DNA of 64,000 nucleotides from Desulfonatronospira thiodismutans ASO3-1. Its GTDB lineage: Bacteria; Desulfobacterota; Desulfovibrionia; Desulfovibrionales; Desulfonatronovibrionaceae. Under the pieces are notes generated by a model. The model made no database searches, was not told the DNA's origin, and worked only from the letters and a program-made list of their open reading frames with translations. The translations under genes were made by a program, and so were the position numbers. Shown here one piece after another: positions 26,853 through 35,226 of the stretch (position 1 is its first letter; each line of letters begins with the position of its first letter). The stretch spans positions 281,330 through 345,329 of the forward strand of contig NZ_ACJN02000004.1 of assembly GCF_000174435.1 (NCBI RefSeq). Reading direction: 5' to 3'.

Positions 26853-29800
26853 TTAGGCGGTGCTTCTCAAAACAGATGTCACTCTGGACAATACCGCGGG
26901 AAAAGATATGATTACGTTAGGTTTGCCAGGTCCTTTGATGGCATGCATCTCGCCCAGCCCACCTATGCTTTGGGGGTTTATCCAGTCATACGGGTAAAGC
27001 TTGGGCTGGATACTTTTGTTGGACACAGGCTTTTCAGCGTGCAGATAGTGCAGGCCCCTCAAGGCTGTGATGATAGCTGGCCGCATTATTGATGACCTAT
27101 CTGAGTCAATAATGGTAGCCCTTGCTTTTTCAGCCCATTCAACACTGGAAACACGCGAGTCAAACTCCAAGTAATAAGTACAGAATCCTGACTGAGGGCG
27201 TTCTTGTTCTGTTGCCACCACAAACAAAGTGGCAAAGGTATAAAAAGGTATTATTTCCCTGCCTGAGCTGATTTTATTCCTTGCCTGAAAACTGCTGTGA
27301 TCACTTGCCCTCTGGACTTCAAAGGCTTCAGGATGTTTGCTTTGTCCTGAAATACGTATTGCCGGAAAAAAATCTCTACGAAAAAGATATAAGGTCAGTT
27401 CAGGAAATCTTTGGGCAGCTCTTTCAATAAAATCAGGCTTGGAATGAGGAGCATGGCGTTCAGCGGTTCTGCCGATTCGCCAGGTTCCATGGTGATGCCA
27501 AAGCAAAATAATATTTTTGCAGCCAACTCTCTCTAATCTGGATATTTCCTCAAAAACATATTTTGGATTATCAAACTCACTTTCTCCCAGTATATTTAAA
27601 CGCGAAGGTCCTTCTTCCAGTATCATGGCTTGAAAGGGATCTGTCTGAAGAAAGGCTGTATAACTCTTGGAACTCATCAAAAACAATGAGTTACTTGTAT
27701 CGCCGAATTGGTTGCATGGTCTGGTTGCATAGTTGAGTATTCCTATAGGCTCGAAATTGCTTACCTGTGCATTGCCTGCATCTGTTTTCATGACCAGGGG
27801 AAATCCGGACAAAATGGCAGAACTTGCTCCTGTATTGCTGTATTTACTTATTTTATCCAGCACCAGGCCCTGCATGAAAACGCTTGATTCGTGGCCAAGT
27901 GTAAGTTCAAGGGCCTTAAAAACAGCATAGATGGCTTCGCTGCCTGAGGGAGGTTTATCAGTGCCGCCTTTACCCTCTTTTTGCAGCCTGAGCATAAAAA
28001 TTTTGGGCATTTCTTTGTGCTGGCCAGCAGAATTGATTGCAAGCTTTTCCCGAACCACCCACAGGGTAATCTGCATGAGTACGGCAAATAAAGTGACCAG
28101 AGCAGATCTCAACTGCATCTGTGCTTCTGATGGGTTTTCGCTCTTCAAAGAAAAAACTTCATCATCGACCTGGATAATGATCCCTCCAGTGTCACACCAC
28201 TTAGGTACCCCTGCATCCATAACTGGAGTACCTGATAAGCCTCCGTCTGTAGGAGTGTGAGGGATTATTGAAACAGGCAGTATTGGCCCTTCAGGCTTTC
28301 TTTGAGCGGAAATGGAATAAGTCTTGGGATCATCCTGAACAAGAAGCAATTCGTTAAGTCTAGTTTTAATTTTAATGGAAAACAGCAATCCAGCAACAGT
28401 CGATGGCTTGGTGGTAATTTCAATATTTTTCAGCCAGGTTATCTTTTCATTTTCATTGTAGTCGGCAGGCTTGACAAAAAAATCTGTTGCCTCGCCTTCT
28501 GATGTGGCAAGTCTCTCCCAATCCACTACATCTTCCTGAACACAAATGTATAGATCTTCAATCTGACGTTCGGCCGATTTCAGTACCTGTCCGGACTTTT
28601 GCTGCAGTATTTTGATCAGGGCATTTGTGATTGATGAGTATGTACCTTCTTCTTCTAAGTCATTAAGTCTTTTAATTAACCTTTCAACTGGATCTATTTT
28701 AACATCACTTTGATTTAGAAATGATTTACATTTGAGAATAACATCATCAATTTTTAGAAAGTTCTGGGGAGATGGAAAAACCAGAGATAGGTATAATAAC
28801 TCCATTATATTGTGTTTATGGTTTGCATTGTAAGTATTTTTAGAAAAATAAAGTTCATCTTTGATGCTGTCTATACGGGCAAGTATGGCTTTTTTCCCGG
28901 CCTCCGGGTTGATCCCGTTAACACGAAATCTATACCCTACCTCCCTTAGGAGATGGTTGCCATCTGATGATCTCGATTCAAAAAAATGAGATGAGGGGTG
29001 CGGCCATATGGGGAGGCATTTATAAAACAAGGCATTTCTTAACTTGTCAGATAGGTTGACTGTCCTGTCAAAAAGATTGATGCGGACAGAATTGCCAAGC
29101 TCAAACAATAATGTATCTTCTGTGTTCAAATATTTATTTTTTAATTCAAGGGCGTTATCAATATATCTGACCAGCAGGGCTGAGTCTCTATCTTTATTGC
29201 CCTTAGCGTGATCCCTGATTTCTTTCATTATTGCAAAGCTGACTTCCAGCCTGACCCTGGCTAGAACCTCATCTTCAAGAAAATTGTAAAACTTTTCTGT
29301 TTGACTCCCGGACCGCGCAGCTTCCTGATCAATATTGTTAATGATATCCTCGATTTCATCTTCCTCTGTCTCCATAATCTCAAGCTTTCTTCTAGCAGCA
29401 GTTTTGAAGTCATCCAACCATCCTGAAGCCTGCTTTTCTTCAATGCCGGTAATGACCCGAGCCACTTTTTTTGCATGACCGCTTTGCTTATGCTTTACTG
29501 GATCTGCAAAGGAAAGCTTGTTGAAAATCATGTTCATTTTTTCTGCGTCAAGCTTGTGTGATTTTAGGCTGCTGTTTATCTGAGCTACATAATCCTGAGC
29601 ATTTTTAAAATATAAATCCTGCACATTGAGATTATTATCTTTCAGGCAGGATTCAATGAGCTTTTCTATTTTTCCCTTCAAGCCAAGTACAGATTTTGTT
29701 AAATCCTGCGCTTTGTCTGAATATATCTCCCCTCCAACAATGGTATCAATGGATTTCAGAGATAAATCAACATCTCTTATTAATCCTGAATTTTCAGAAG

Positions 29801-30065
29801 GTGTAAACTCCTGCGCAAAGTTTTTCCCTTTATCAATGCCTGACAGAATATTAACAGTGTTCATTATTAGGCTTGACGGCTGCTGCTTGCCTGAGTTGTT
29901 TTTTCTGGTCTTGCAGGAGAAGAAATTTTCAGCCTTGCTGTCAGATGTCAAATTGCCAAAATAGTCAAGTACCTTCGAAAGATAGTCAATTACACTGACC
30001 AGATCAATGGAAGGATTCTTTTTTCGGATAGATACGCTCGCCCCGGTCTTTGTAAAATTATCCAT
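26853..30065 (-). CDS. 1070-residue protein of unknown family, first gene of a two-gene system
   Basis: I do not recognise this protein. The first 500 residues are helical and charged, with an acidic stretch IMETEEDEIEDIINN. The second half is richer in beta strands: GGIIIQVDDEVFSL, KNIILLWHHHGTWRIGR, LTLYLFRRDFFPAIRI, SGFCTYYLEF, and a C-terminal PAIITALRGLHYLHAEKP. That order loosely recalls an RNase H/PIWI-type fold, and the cluster WHHH...R...H.PH could bind metal or nucleic acid; both readings are speculative. AAAGGATG precedes the start. It is followed after 12 bp by the helicase gene, so both products probably act together. Confidence 0.6.
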   Translation of the reverse strand: MDNFTKTGASVSIRKKNPSIDLVSVIDYLSKVLDYFGNLTSDSKAENFFSCKTRKNNSGKQQPSSLIMNTVNILSGIDKGKNFAQEFTPSENSGLIRDVDLSLKSIDTIVGGEIYSDKAQDLTKSVLGLKGKIEKLIESCLKDNNLNVQDLYFKNAQDYVAQINSSLKSHKLDAEKMNMIFNKLSFADPVKHKQSGHAKKVARVITGIEEKQASGWLDDFKTAARRKLEIMETEEDEIEDIINNIDQEAARSGSQTEKFYNFLEDEVLARVRLEVSFAIMKEIRDHAKGNKDRDSALLVRYIDNALELKNKYLNTEDTLLFELGNSVRINLFDRTVNLSDKLRNALFYKCLPIWPHPSSHFFESRSSDGNHLLREVGYRFRVNGINPEAGKKAILARIDSIKDELYFSKNTYNANHKHNIMELLYLSLVFPSPQNFLKIDDVILKCKSFLNQSDVKIDPVERLIKRLNDLEEEGTYSSITNALIKILQQKSGQVLKSAERQIEDLYICVQEDVVDWERLATSEGEATDFFVKPADYNENEKITWLKNIEITTKPSTVAGLLFSIKIKTRLNELLLVQDDPKTYSISAQRKPEGPILPVSIIPHTPTDGGLSGTPVMDAGVPKWCDTGGIIIQVDDEVFSLKSENPSEAQMQLRSALVTLFAVLMQITLWVVREKLAINSAGQHKEMPKIFMLRLQKEGKGGTDKPPSGSEAIYAVFKALELTLGHESSVFMQGLVLDKISKYSNTGASSAILSGFPLVMKTDAGNAQVSNFEPIGILNYATRPCNQFGDTSNSLFLMSSKSYTAFLQTDPFQAMILEEGPSRLNILGESEFDNPKYVFEEISRLERVGCKNIILLWHHHGTWRIGRTAERHAPHSKPDFIERAAQRFPELTLYLFRRDFFPAIRISGQSKHPEAFEVQRASDHSSFQARNKISSGREIIPFYTFATLFVVATEQERPQSGFCTYYLEFDSRVSSVEWAEKARATIIDSDRSSIMRPAIITALRGLHYLHAEKPVSNKSIQPKLYPYDWINPQSIGGLGEMHAIKGPGKPNVIISFPAVLSRVTSVLRSTA

Positions 30066-30359
30066 TTTTTCATCCTTTTAAAATAAAGGTATTGGTTTTT
30101 TGCACTATGGAGACAAAGATCATGAATGAATTTTAAAGAAAAGGTTGGGTTGACAATGAAAGGTGATGATGTCTTTTTTGTTTCTGCAAATGGTAAGCAT
30201 ATATTTTTTTGAGCAGAAAAATCTATACAAGTCAAGTTCAGAATATTGAAAATCCTGGTCAAAATTCAAAAGGACATATACTTATTTAATCACAGACTGG
30301 GAACAAAGATCCCAGTTAACCCCGCTTTGTGGGTCATTTAGTGAATTTCCGGGTATATG

Positions 30360-30420
30360 CGGCTTGTTATCCATAGATTTTTGCATAAAGGAATGGAATG
30401 AATTCAATCCATCAGTTCAT
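30360..30420 (+). pseudogene. Y1 transposase fragment
   Basis: LLSIDFCIKEWNEFNPS matches LLSIDFGMKEWNEFDPS of the intact transposase at 21950. Only about 20 codons remain. With the full copy on the other side, the two-gene unit has transposase sequence at both ends. The rest of 30066-30647 holds the operon's upstream region and short gene scraps. Confidence 0.7.
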
Positions 30421-30647
30421 ACCGACAGGTTGATTGACTATTTGTCAAGCTGAAGCCTAAACTGGGTAAAAATCCTACTACCCTGACGGCCAGCCTCCCT
30501 AAACATCAAGAAGAAGCAAATCGTTTGGGTTGGGTGCAGATGTCATCGCTTCTCAGCTTAAACAGCCCAGACACATTATTTGGCAGGCTCAGCACCCAGC
30601 CATGTGCGGCGAAGCCGCCTGCTCGTCACATCCCTGGCGGACTGCAA

Positions 30648-31189
30648 CAGATCTTTTGTCTGATATGAGTGAGAACAACGAAAAGATTCCTGAACCGATT
30701 GTATCTGATGACGAAGAGGCCGGCAGCGTGGAGGTCACTCCAAACATAACGGCGGAGCTTAATAACAGAGGCGAGCTCATCGGTATTGAGATTCTGGGAG
30801 CAAGCACCTTCATTAGACTTACTCCTGAAACCCTGTCATAAAAAACAATAACCACGCGCTTCGCGTGGCAGGCCTTTGAACCGCAAAGCCGCTAAGTACG
30901 CAAAGTTATAGACGCGAAGCAGGTCTATTGTCCAAAACCGGGACACGGTTTTGGACAAGGCTGCCTTTTCATTTGCCGCAAGCCCGGCAAATGAAAAAAA
31001 CCTTCCTGCCTTCCTTTGCGACCTTTGCGTCTTGAGTGACCACGCCAGGGCGTGGGAACGGGCGGTTAAGGAGTCTTTATTTCTTGGGTTGCGGGCATGG
31101 CCCGCTTTAGAGACTCTATTCTTGAATCTGTTCATGCAAAAGTCCTTGACCTTGCAAAAGCAAAAATGAATGGAACAGACAGGCCATGA
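30648..31189 (+). pseudogene. Chimeric HicB-DUF2283 gene split by a hairpin element
   Basis: Codons 30648-30700 (DLLSDMSENNEKIPEPI) match the HicB pseudogene at 20802. From 30701 the frame continues as DUF2283 (VSDDEEAGSVEVTPNI, GIEILGASTFIR), matching the intact gene at 37966. After TTAGA (30813-30817) the element 30818-31106 interrupts; DUF2283 resumes at 31107 (RDSILESVHAKVLDLAKAK) and ends at 31189. Confidence 0.8.
30818..31106 (+). mobile_element. TTAGA-targeted hairpin insertion element, copy A (289 bp)
   Basis: The element sits inside a DUF2283 gene with TTAGA on both sides (30813-30817, 31107-31111); the uninterrupted relative at 38.1 kb has TTAGA once. Left end ACTCCTGAAACCCTGTCATA; right end GGGTTGCGGGCATGGCCCGC. 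The core has CCACGCG-CTT-CGCGTGG; an arm of CGCAAAG units (30890-30905) and its inverted partner CTTTGCG (31014-31029); and two perfect 13-bp hairpins, TTGTCCAAAACCG (30928-30958) and TTTTCATTTGCCG (30966-30997). No coding capacity. Confidence 0.85.
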
Positions 31190-31412
31190 TGGATAAGAAC
31201 CTGGAGACCCAGTTGTTTCCATTTTGGAAATAACTGCCGCTGACGGCAAGCGATACTGCCTGGTTGCAGACAGGCTCTCCCCTCCTCTCCGGCAATCGCC
31301 TCACCGAATACCTTTGCAGGCCTGCAAGGCTGTTTTGCCTTGACAGGCACCCCCTGGTGTAATACTTTGTCTTACAAATTAACAGAATTTTGGTAACAGG
31401 AGGGCCAGCCAT
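31076..31412 (+). repeat. Right copy of the ~337-bp direct repeat
   Basis: Nearly identical to 21518-21855. Its last bases supply the ribosome site (AGGAGGGCC) and the start codon of the antitoxin gene at 31411, which suggests this is the original arrangement and the left copy the derived one. Confidence 0.9.
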
Positions 31413-31626
31413 GACTACTCTTACTGTTCGCCTGCCGGAAAGCATGAAAAACGAGCTTGACCAGCTCAGCCGTGCAGAAAACAGGGCGGTCAGCGATATT
31501 GTCCGGGAATCGCTGAAACGTTATATCGCAGTGGAAAAATTTCGCTCTGTGCGCGGGAAGATTTTGCCTTTTGCCGAGGCACAAGGCCTGCTGACTGATG
31601 AGGATGTATTCAAGGCCCTGTCATGA
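31411..31626 (+). CDS. Ribbon-helix-helix antitoxin
   Basis: This 71-residue protein begins MTTLTVRLPESMKNELDQLS, the strand and first helix of a ribbon-helix-helix DNA-binding domain, followed by SDIVRESLKRYI, and has a C-terminal tail that would bind the toxin. AACAGGAGGGCC precedes ATG 31411, which is preferred over an upstream in-frame ATG at 31390. Its TGA overlaps the PIN-toxin start (ATGA). It should repress its own operon. Confidence 0.88.
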   Translation: MTTLTVRLPESMKNELDQLSRAENRAVSDIVRESLKRYIAVEKFRSVRGKILPFAEAQGLLTDEDVFKALS

Positions 31627-32027
31627 GGGTTGTTCTTGATGCCAACGTCATTATCGCGGCTGCAGCCGCCCGCGGGGTTTGCGAGGCGGTTTTTGAGCTT
31701 TGCCTGGAGCAACATCAGCTCATCATCTGCGAAGGCCTGTTGCGGGAAATAGATGAAAAGCTGCGATTCAAAATCAATGTCCCTGCTCCTGTTGTTGCCG
31801 AGTACCTGCAATTGCTGCGCAATAATACAGAAACCGTGACACCTTCGGCAGTTGATCCGGAAAGCTGCCGCGATCCGGACGATCTGGTGATCCCTGGTCT
31901 GGTTTCACCAGGAAATGTGGAGGCAATTGTCACCGGCGACCAGGACCTGCTGGTGCCGGGCAGCTATGAGAAAGCGCGGATTATCTCCCCGCGTGAATTC
32001 TGGGAGCAGGAAAGGCGCGGCCGTTAG
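31623..32027 (+). CDS. PIN-domain toxin (COG1569-like)
   Basis: This 134-residue protein starts MRVVLDANVIIAAAAARG, giving the first acidic residue of a PIN ribonuclease; CEGLLREIDEKL supplies the second and CRDPDD the next, followed by IVTGDQDLL. PIN toxins cut RNA in a metal-dependent way and are neutralised by the upstream antitoxin. The segment after CRDPDD differs from the usual consensus. Start and antitoxin stop overlap by 4 bp. Confidence 0.85.
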   Translation: MRVVLDANVIIAAAAARGVCEAVFELCLEQHQLIICEGLLREIDEKLRFKINVPAPVVAEYLQLLRNNTETVTPSAVDPESCRDPDDLVIPGLVSPGNVEAIVTGDQDLLVPGSYEKARIISPREFWEQERRGR

Positions 32028-32263
32028 TCCCGGGGTAACGGGACATGCTCTGGCCGGGAGAGCGCGGCTTTCAACTGCACAGGCCTGGAACGTTCTCCCG
32101 GTCTGACCGCCCTGGCCAGGCAGCTATTCAGGCCTGCCGGTAATTGCAGCTGACTTTGAATCCTCTGATTTCATCCGCATGCACATGGATGAGTTCATGT
32201 ACGCTTGAGCTATAGCTTAAGTTTATAATTTAGCACCAATGTCAGACTTAATGATGCAATCAA

Positions 32264-32775
32264 ATGAGCCAGTCGAAAATCATAATCATTGCCGGGCCAA
32301 ACGGTGCAGGTAAAACCACATTTGCCCAGGAGTTTCTTCCCGGTGAGGCAAATTGCCTCACGTTCATCAACTCCGACCTGATTGCCGCCGGGCTGGCCCC
32401 ATTTAATCCTGAAAGGGCTGCATTTAAGGCCGGGAGGTTGATGCTTGAAGAAATTTTTGAAAATGTACGCAAATCCCGCAGTTTTTCTTTTGAAACAACT
32501 TTAAGCGGAAGTTCTTATTCAAGGCATATTCCTGAGTGGAGATCTGCCGGGTACAAGGTCAAGCTTTTTTATCTCAGGCTGGCAACACCTGAGCTGGCAA
32601 TTGTCAGAGTAAGAAACAGGGTTATTATGGGTGGCCATGATGTTCCAGAACAATTATCCGCAGGAGATTTATCAGGGGCTGGGAAAATTTTGAGAATATA
32701 TACAAGAAAATTGTAGATGAATGGGCCTTGTTTGATAATTCGGGAAACAGGCCGATAATCATAGATGAGGGATAA
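32264..32775 (+). pseudogene. Zeta-toxin-like kinase with a late frameshift
   Basis: The frame starts MSQSKIIIIAGPNGAGKTT, a Walker A of the zeta-toxin (COG4185) family, followed by NSDLIAAGL and FSFETTLSG, all expected. After GGHDVPEQ, near 32655, the frame is lost: the next frame reads IRRRFIRGWENFENIYKK and WALFDNSGNRPIIID to TAA 32773-32775, exactly the normal family C-terminus. One missing base explains it. The product as it stands ends at 32716 and lacks the C-terminal third. The small partner gene follows 3 bp later. The gap 32028-32263 upstream holds no gene. Confidence 0.8.
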
Positions 32776-32778
32776 CTT

Positions 32779-32973
32779 ATGGAAATAACGCATGATAAGA
32801 TGAAGCCCAAAAAAAAGAGGGACATGGACATGATAAACGCTGAAGCCGCTTTAATACGGGCAGCCAGGAGAGCCAGAGAGAGGGCCTGGTCCGCCGGCAT
32901 TGGGGTTGTTTATCTCAAGGACGGCAGAATTGTTGAAGAAATGTCTGACGGTACCATTAAGTATTGTCAGTGA
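32779..32973 (+). CDS. Small partner protein of the zeta-like gene
   Basis: This 64-residue protein is basic and helical at the start (AALIRAARRARERAWSAG) and ends with two strands, GVVYLKDGRIVEEMSDG. Short proteins of this kind follow COG4185 zeta-type kinases in other genomes and probably act as the antitoxin or partner. With the kinase frameshifted it may be an orphan. Confidence 0.65.
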   Translation: MEITHDKMKPKKKRDMDMINAEAALIRAARRARERAWSAGIGVVYLKDGRIVEEMSDGTIKYCQ

Positions 32974-33002
32974 TTGAAGGCACAGCGTACACACTTAGAC
33001 AC

Positions 33003-33085
33003 TTTTCCCTTGAACTGTAGTGGTTTTTCTGTTCAAATTCCGCAGGTTAGAACAATGGATACCTGGATAAGTTTTTTTGCGAAGG
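33003..33085 (+). repeat. Methyltransferase 3'-end scar S1
   Basis: TTTTTCTGTTCAAATTCCGC and GGTTAGAACAATGGATACCT are shared with scars at 34.6, 37.3, 38.5 and 39.6 kb. Translated, they resemble the C-terminus (FSVQIPQVRTMDTW) of the SAM methyltransferase at 45802. No heptamer repeat precedes this copy. Confidence 0.7.
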
Positions 33086-33214
33086 TAGTCCCGATGTCCC
33101 ACACAAAGACCATGATTTACAGCTTGGAAATAACCCTCCCATTGAGAGAACCCAGGTTCGACATAAAACAGATTGACATATGCATACAAATGTACATATT
33201 GAGAAGCAGGCGTC

Positions 33215-33481
33215 ATGTTTGAATGGGACGAATTAAAGGCTTTGGCAAACAAGACCAGACACGGGATTTCATTTGCCGGTACGTTCGCTGTTTTTGAAGA
33301 CCCCAATGCTTTAACTGTTGAGGAATATCATCACCATGAGTAGAGATATGTTACTATGGGCATGGACGCCTTTGGCCGGGTGCTGATCGTGGTGTATGCA
33401 TGGCGTGGAGACAGGATAAGGATTATTTCCGCACGAAAGGCAGTGCGTCAAGAGGTGAAAATTTATGAAGGACCAATATGA
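33215..33481 (+). pseudogene. brnT: BrnT toxin gene with an in-frame amber codon
   Basis: The frame encodes MFEWDELKALANKTRHGISF, VFEDPNAL and, later, GRVLIVVYAWRGDRIRIISA, the BrnT ribonuclease toxin pattern. A TAG at 33341-33343 interrupts it in HHHE*RYVTMGMD, where relatives usually have Glu. Both halves are otherwise intact and in the same frame to TGA 33479-33481. The product is probably truncated and inactive unless the stop is suppressed. It overlaps brnA by 17 bp, as in normal BrnTA operons. Confidence 0.85.
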
Positions 33482-33719
33482 TTTCAGTAAAGGGAAACGG
33501 GGAGCAGTTACACCTGCCTCCGGAAATAAGGTCAGGATAACCATTCGTCTTGACAGCGATATAGTAGACTGGTTCAGGTCGAGGGTAGAGGAAAAAGGCG
33601 GGGGCAACTACCAGACCATGTTGAATCAAGCCCTCAGATCATATATTGATCAACAGGGCCAGCCCCTTGAGGATGTTCTACGCCGTGTGCTCCGTGAGGA
33701 ACTGAACTCTGCTCAATAG
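33465..33719 (+). CDS. brnA: BrnA antitoxin
   Basis: This 84-residue protein has the BrnA signature YDFSKGKRGAV, then KVRITIRLDSDIVDWFRSRV and GGGNYQTMLNQALRSYI, a ribbon-helix-helix domain that binds operator DNA and neutralises BrnT. It overlaps the toxin gene, which precedes it as usual for this family. With brnT interrupted, it may persist as an orphan repressor. Confidence 0.9.
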   Translation: MKDQYDFSKGKRGAVTPASGNKVRITIRLDSDIVDWFRSRVEEKGGGNYQTMLNQALRSYIDQQGQPLEDVLRRVLREELNSAQ

Positions 33720-33720
33720 A

Positions 33721-33880
33721 GCCTTGATCTGGAGTCAGAATAATAATTCAGACTAATGCCTGGCCATTTTATAAGCAACCCTTTTTACTTAAAACTTAAA
33801 CCTTGATCACTCAATCCTTTGCCTCAGCCCTCTTGTCCAGCCGCGCAGATTATGGCAGGTAATATTCAGGTTTTGAGATC
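33721..33880 (+). repeat. 160-bp direct repeat, left copy
   Basis: From GCCTTGATCTGGAGTCAGAA to TAATATTCAGGTTTTGAG, nearly identical to 36051-36210. It follows the BrnTA module; the right copy precedes the gene at 36246. No coding potential is visible. Confidence 0.85.
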
Positions 33881-33963
33881 AGGACGGTTTAGGTTTGCAG
33901 ATCCCCATAGCCCATGGAGGCTGAAACAATTTTGTACAAAAATAATAATCATAGAAAAATGTC

Positions 33964-34173
33964 ATGCTAAAAATAACAAAGCATATTGTTTATGATGAAT
34001 ATCATAATCCGGTGGCCATTCAGATCCCAATTCAGGAGTTTGAATACCTGGAAGAGATTATTGAAAACCATGGACTTGCCCGGTTGATGGAGGAAGCAGC
34101 GGATGAGGAAAAGCTTTCAGTCAATGAGGCCAAAGATTATTATCAATCCTTGAAGCAGCATGTGGAAAGTTGA
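33964..34173 (+). CDS. RelB/Phd-like antitoxin
   Basis: This 69-residue protein reads HIVYDEYHNPVAIQIPIQEF, then LEEIIENHGLARLMEEA, a form common for antitoxins upstream of RelE/ParE toxins. It ends within the toxin start (overlap 14 bp). The ribosome site is weak. It is preceded by the 160-bp repeat. Confidence 0.75.
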   Translation: MLKITKHIVYDEYHNPVAIQIPIQEFEYLEEIIENHGLARLMEEAADEEKLSVNEAKDYYQSLKQHVES

Positions 34174-34420
34174 ATACAGGAAACGCTTTTTGAAAGAGCT
34201 TGCCGGGCTCCCTCTCCATGTTCAAGCCAGGGCTGAAAAGCTGGTCTTTGAAGAGCTTCATGCGGGAGAAAACCCTTTTGAACTTGAGTTGCTCGAACAT
34301 ATGAAAGGATACCCAGGCAAATATAAAATCCAAATTGGCCAGTACAGGATTGGAGTTTCACTGAAAAAAATGATAGACTCATTATCTGTGAACGAATTGC
34401 CCATGCAAGGATATTTATAA
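34160..34420 (+). CDS. RelE/ParE-family toxin with a poly-A frameshift near its end
   Basis: The first 73 residues are a normal RelE-type fold: WKVEYRKRFLKELAGLP, LEHMKGYPGKYKIQIGQYRI. At A7 (34364-34370) the frame goes to MIDSLSVNELPMQGYL. With eight A residues it would read KKNDRLIICERIAHARIF, the expected strand and catalytic-type C-terminus. So the toxin is frameshifted at a homopolymer, either dead, a sequencing slip or switchable. It overlaps the antitoxin gene. Confidence 0.75.
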   Translation: MWKVEYRKRFLKELAGLPLHVQARAEKLVFEELHAGENPFELELLEHMKGYPGKYKIQIGQYRIGVSLKKMIDSLSVNELPMQGYL

Positions 34421-34429
34421 GCTGTTCCC

Positions 34430-34650
34430 TTAAAAATGCTTCAAAACTTTGATTGGATACACGCATCTTTTCCCCGGCCCCAGGCCGGATCTCTTTTCGC
34501 TGCCAGCCCACGGCCGACTACTGACCGCTGACCACTGACTACTGTCAACTGATTCAGGCTTGATCTGGGTTTGCTTTTCTGTTCAAATTCCGCAGGTTAA
34601 TAAAACCGATTCCCGGATGAGGTTGGTTGAATTCTGGATACGTAAACTCG
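34430..34650 (+). repeat. Methyltransferase-end scar S2 with heptamer array
   Basis: The left part (ACGCATCTTTTCCCCGG to CTCTTTTCGCTGCC) matches scars S4 and S6. Positions 34508-34556 are heptamers (GACTACT, GACCGCT, GACCACT, GACTACT, GTCAACT, GATTCAG). The right part, from TTTTCTGTTCAAATTCC, matches the methyltransferase 3' end. Positions 34651-34965 hold a few more heptamers (GTGACAG) and a TCACGCC hairpin but no gene. Confidence 0.75.
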
Positions 34651-34965
34651 ACTGCAAAAAGTCCTTGCTTGTCAGGCTTCTTCGCGTGACAGGAGTCAAA
34701 AGACAGGTGACAGGAATCCCCAGGAACCCCCTATCTTCGATAGGGAGCCATTCTGGCTGTTCCATCACGCCGCAGGCGTGACAAACAGTAAAAGCAAAGA
34801 GTATAGAATTGGTTTGATCCTTCCTGAATTCTTAATTGCCTGACTTTTTGCAAGCGCATCTTGGTAGCATATAAAAGTTTTTGAGAATCTTTTGCTGGTG
34901 CAGGCACTACCACTCATGACCCCTTGAATACCTACAGAACTTTAGACTCGCCATAGGAGGAAAAC

Positions 34966-35226
34966 ATGCAGATAACCCAAAGAAGCGAATATGAAAAACT
35001 CGTGCTTCAGGAGATAAAAGACCTCCCTGAATCTGAAATACAAAAAATTATTAAAATGATTCAGTTTTTAAAGAAGGAAGTCCTTCAGCATGATAAGCCG
35101 GAAGATGAGGATTACCTGGAATTCTGGGACAGTTTCGGCAGCTGGAAGGATGAACGGACAGCTGAAGAGATTATAAAGGATATCTATGAAACCCGCAGGT
35201 CTTCTTCCAGGGATATCAGTCTATGA
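34966..35226 (+). CDS. Antitoxin of a VapC-type pair (DUF2281-like)
   Basis: This 86-residue protein begins with a helix QITQRSEYEKLVLQEIKDLP, then SEIQKIIKMIQFLKKEVL, a form seen in antitoxins before PIN toxins. The C-terminal part is acidic with WDSFGSWKDERTAEEII, likely the toxin-binding segment. CATAGGAGGAAAAC is a strong ribosome site. The stop overlaps the toxin start by 4 bp. Confidence 0.78.
   Translation: MQITQRSEYEKLVLQEIKDLPESEIQKIIKMIQFLKKEVLQHDKPEDEDYLEFWDSFGSWKDERTAEEIIKDIYETRRSSSRDISL

Noticed and set aside
26853..30065. Assignment of the 1070-aa protein as a pPIWI-RE or Argonaute
   Set aside because: The fold resemblance is only a loose order of strands; conserved catalytic or signature residues could not be placed.
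30901..31045. Possible CRISPR-like or rRNA-like short repeats (CGCAAAG units)
   Set aside because: Units are few, face each other as inverted arms and have no regular spacers; they belong to the hairpin insertion element.
34508..34556. Heptamer arrays as a CRISPR array
   Set aside because: Units are 7 bp with no spacers and no cas genes are present.
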